The notes under the pieces: generated by a model
What the model was told of the DNA's origin: nothing
Databases searched by the model: none
Seen by the model: only the letters and a program-made list of their open reading frames with translations
Source: Brugia malayi
Taxonomy: Eukaryota > Nematoda > Chromadorea > Rhabditida > Onchocercidae
NCBI RefSeq assembly: GCF_000002995.4
Contig: NW_025062478.1
Coordinates: 9,745,001 to 9,809,000, forward strand
Direction: 5' to 3'
Length of the DNA stretch: 64,000 nucleotides
Part shown: one piece after another, positions 61,896 to 64,000 of the stretch
Numbering within the stretch: the first letter of the stretch is position 1
Layout of the letters: each line of letters starts with the position of its first letter
Made by a program: the position numbers and the translations under genes

Positions 61896-64000
61896 TTTAC
61901 ATAAGTTCATTACTGATTAACAATTTTTATACATGCACTTAAATCATAAAATCATACAATTCTAATCACCAATTATTAATAGATATATCAAATTCTTTTT
62001 CATCTTTTCCTTTCTTTTCCCTAATCTTTTTATTTCCAATTTAAAATTTAAATTTTCTTGTATTTTTTTTTTATCAACAAACATACAATTACTTACATAC
62101 ATTTTTTTTTTCATTAATTGGATTATTCTAATTCTAGATTTTTCAAATTATTTAACTTTTATCTAACTTTTTTATTTTTTTTATTTTTAGAAAAAGAAAA
62201 AGTTAAATTTTTGTATGAAATTTATTCTTACTAAATACGGACTTTTCTCACTAATTTCCATCTTTTTCCATTGTTATATATTGTACATTATGGAAAATTT
62301 TTGTTGCTTTTTCCTTCCTTTTTTCCTTCTTTTCATTTCTAATTTAAATTTTTACTATCACAGCTATATTATTAGCTAAAATTTTAATTTTTCAAAAATG
62401 ATTTCAATACATTTGAATAACAAAATAATCATTTTAGCAGTATTTTAATGATTGCAAAAAATTACAAAGAAAAAAATTGAATGAATTTACTAATTAGCAC
62501 TCATATTCAATAATAAATGAAAAAAAAAAAAAAATTATTTCATTTTTGATCATATTTTAACATTTAGATATATCATTAAAATAATTTATTAACAATTGAA
62601 AATAGAAATGAAACAATTAGGATTAGAATTTATATTGTTGTCTTCTTGATATGATTACAAGTTATTTTGATTATTATTACTATTATTTATTTATTTTACT
62701 GTCAACTGTTATTTTTCTTTGCTTTCTTCTTTTTTTTTTTCTTTCTTTCTTTGTGTCACAATTTCTGATGAAAACAAAAATGAAAAATGTCACCAAAATA
62801 AAGCAATGAATGTTTCACAGTGTCAACTGTATTTGACTAATTTAACAGTATATTTAAATACATTCAGTAATATTTTGAATTCAATTTTCTAGAAGAATAT
62901 AAATTGAAAAAAATTTTTTTGAAAATTTTTTGCAAAAATATTTACGTCTTTTATTTTTAAATAAATGTAACATTATTGCAACGGACGTTTGTTACGTCAT
63001 TCAGTGCAATATATAATGGTATTTTACGTGTAAACAAACAAATAGCGTATAATAAAATATAAAAAACATAATAGCAAAGAATTTTTGTTAACATATTCGT
63101 TTGATAACGACGAATAAAATGACAATGAGTCATTTGAATTGATGTTTTCTGTAAACTGAATTGAAGAATTATTAATTGATAAATGGGTAAGAGATTTACC
63201 CAGCATACGGGTATCAATCTGAGAGTGACGTACGTTAGCAATGCAACGTGGAAGAGAATAAACCAATGAAAGAAAAAGAGTATATGTATAATATAAATGA
63301 TCACACATAATCATTTGCTGATAAAAAATGGAAAAATCAGAGCAGAAAAAATCGAAGGATATATGGAAAGACAAAGAGACAGAGAAGCAGACAGAGAGAC
63401 AGACAATTGAATGTTTCATTTAGCGCTTTACTTTGGAGGGTAGTAGGTACCATAAGCTGCAGAGAGCGCCGTCGTCGTTGGTTTCCTATCGCGGTGACAC
63501 TATTTCCTATCATCGAAGATAGACCGTGTCGTCGACCAAATTAAACCAAAGATTACGTCGTGCTCTGTCATTGTCAACTGTCGTTTACTTGTAGAAAACT
63601 GCTGCTTCTTTTGCAACTTCCATCTACTTTCATTTGTCCATTTTAGTCTGTCTTTTTTTCTCAAATTAAGCACAGATTTGTTCTCACGACTGGTTGACCT
63701 TTGATCTTTTAAGCATACAAATTGTAGCTTTATGGTTTCAAGACTATTGTACTATTGTTGTTGCTGTCATTGTCTTCTCTTCATGATGAAAGAAAGGTCA
63801 TATTTCAAAACAGCTTAATATTGTGTCATTTTGTTATGTGTCTTTTTACATAGGCCTAAAAATATACCATAGGCCTAAAAATGTCAATAGCGCATCACGC
63901 GCAAATGTGAATGCTGCAAACTACGTTAGCATATGCATTTGTGTGTATTTTGCTCGAATGTTTATCAAATTTGAGGGAAATATATTTGACGATTGTGTCA
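61896..64000. other. 3' flank of the GSKIP-domain gene and terminal intergenic DNA
   Basis: Contains a poly-A signal candidate at 62512-62517 and AT-rich DNA to about 62950. From about 63420 to 63560 the sequence becomes much GC-richer (GAGAGCGCCGTCGTCGTTGG), and 63849-63882 has two copies of CATAGGCCTAAAAAT. This could be the promoter of a gene beyond the window. No exon is supported; the minus-strand frames at 62957-63419 look non-coding. Confidence 0.55.
63849..63882. repeat. Two direct copies of CATAGGCCTAAAAAT
   Basis: Exact 15-base copies start at 63849 and 63868, 19 bp apart. The AGGCCT core is palindromic, so a protein-binding site pair is possible but unproven. Confidence 0.75.

Noticed and set aside
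62957..63419. Two overlapping minus-strand frames of 115 and 131 codons with signal-like starts
   Set aside because: Both are hydrophobic low-complexity translations of AT- and purine-rich DNA, overlap in different frames, and have no splice partners.

Overview
The window looks like nuclear DNA of a nematode, most likely a spirurid or filarial worm. It is very AT-rich with many long poly-A/T tracts. Protein genes are broken into small exons with GT/AG introns. T-rich AG acceptors lie directly before several start codons (1660, 4018, 16339, 29199), as expected for spliced-leader trans-splicing. One gene encodes a secreted protein with two nematode-type ShK Cys-6 domains. I found no tRNA, rRNA, CRISPR array, bacterial operon or transposase. 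The species call is inference; the exon structures were built by hand from reading frame, splice phase and family resemblance.

Layout. A possible last exon of an upstream gene (1-78) is followed by an exosome ring subunit of the MTR3/EXOSC6 type (1660-3002, +). Next come a 12-exon CCCH / RWD-like / CHY zinc-finger protein (4018-9138, +) and a small four-helix membrane protein resembling TMEM72 (10002-12028, +). On the minus strand follow the succinate dehydrogenase assembly factor SDHAF3/ACN9 (16339-14972) and a 20-exon PHF14-type PHD-finger protein (24989-17925). After 4.2 kb without genes there is an 8-exon short-chain dehydrogenase of the retinol dehydrogenase type (29199-32859, +), then a secreted double-ShK protein with an internal 20-residue repeat (35961-37357, +). 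The WIPI/ATG18 autophagy propeller is on the minus strand (43012-38493). After 8.7 kb of repeat-rich DNA, a 7-exon gene with a GSKIP-type domain and a poly-Asp tail fills 51720-61895 (+). The rest, to 64000, shows no gene.

Function. The genes are ordinary conserved eukaryotic housekeeping genes (RNA decay, mitochondrial complex II assembly, chromatin reading, autophagy, lipid/retinoid redox, kinase anchoring) plus one nematode-specific secreted protein. Nothing suggests that they act as one pathway.

Most unusual observations: the WIPI/ATG18 homologue has FTRG where the phosphoinositide-binding FRRG motif belongs, and one of its introns lacks an AG acceptor; the PHF14 homologue lacks the last PHD finger; the GSKIP-domain gene has a CAA-rich, ATG-free leader; a 73-bp satellite in its first intron repeats a GATA-factor-like TTATCAGTGAT core that also recurs elsewhere in the window; and the ShK protein carries a 60-bp in-frame repeat. 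I saw no convincing wholly new biological system.
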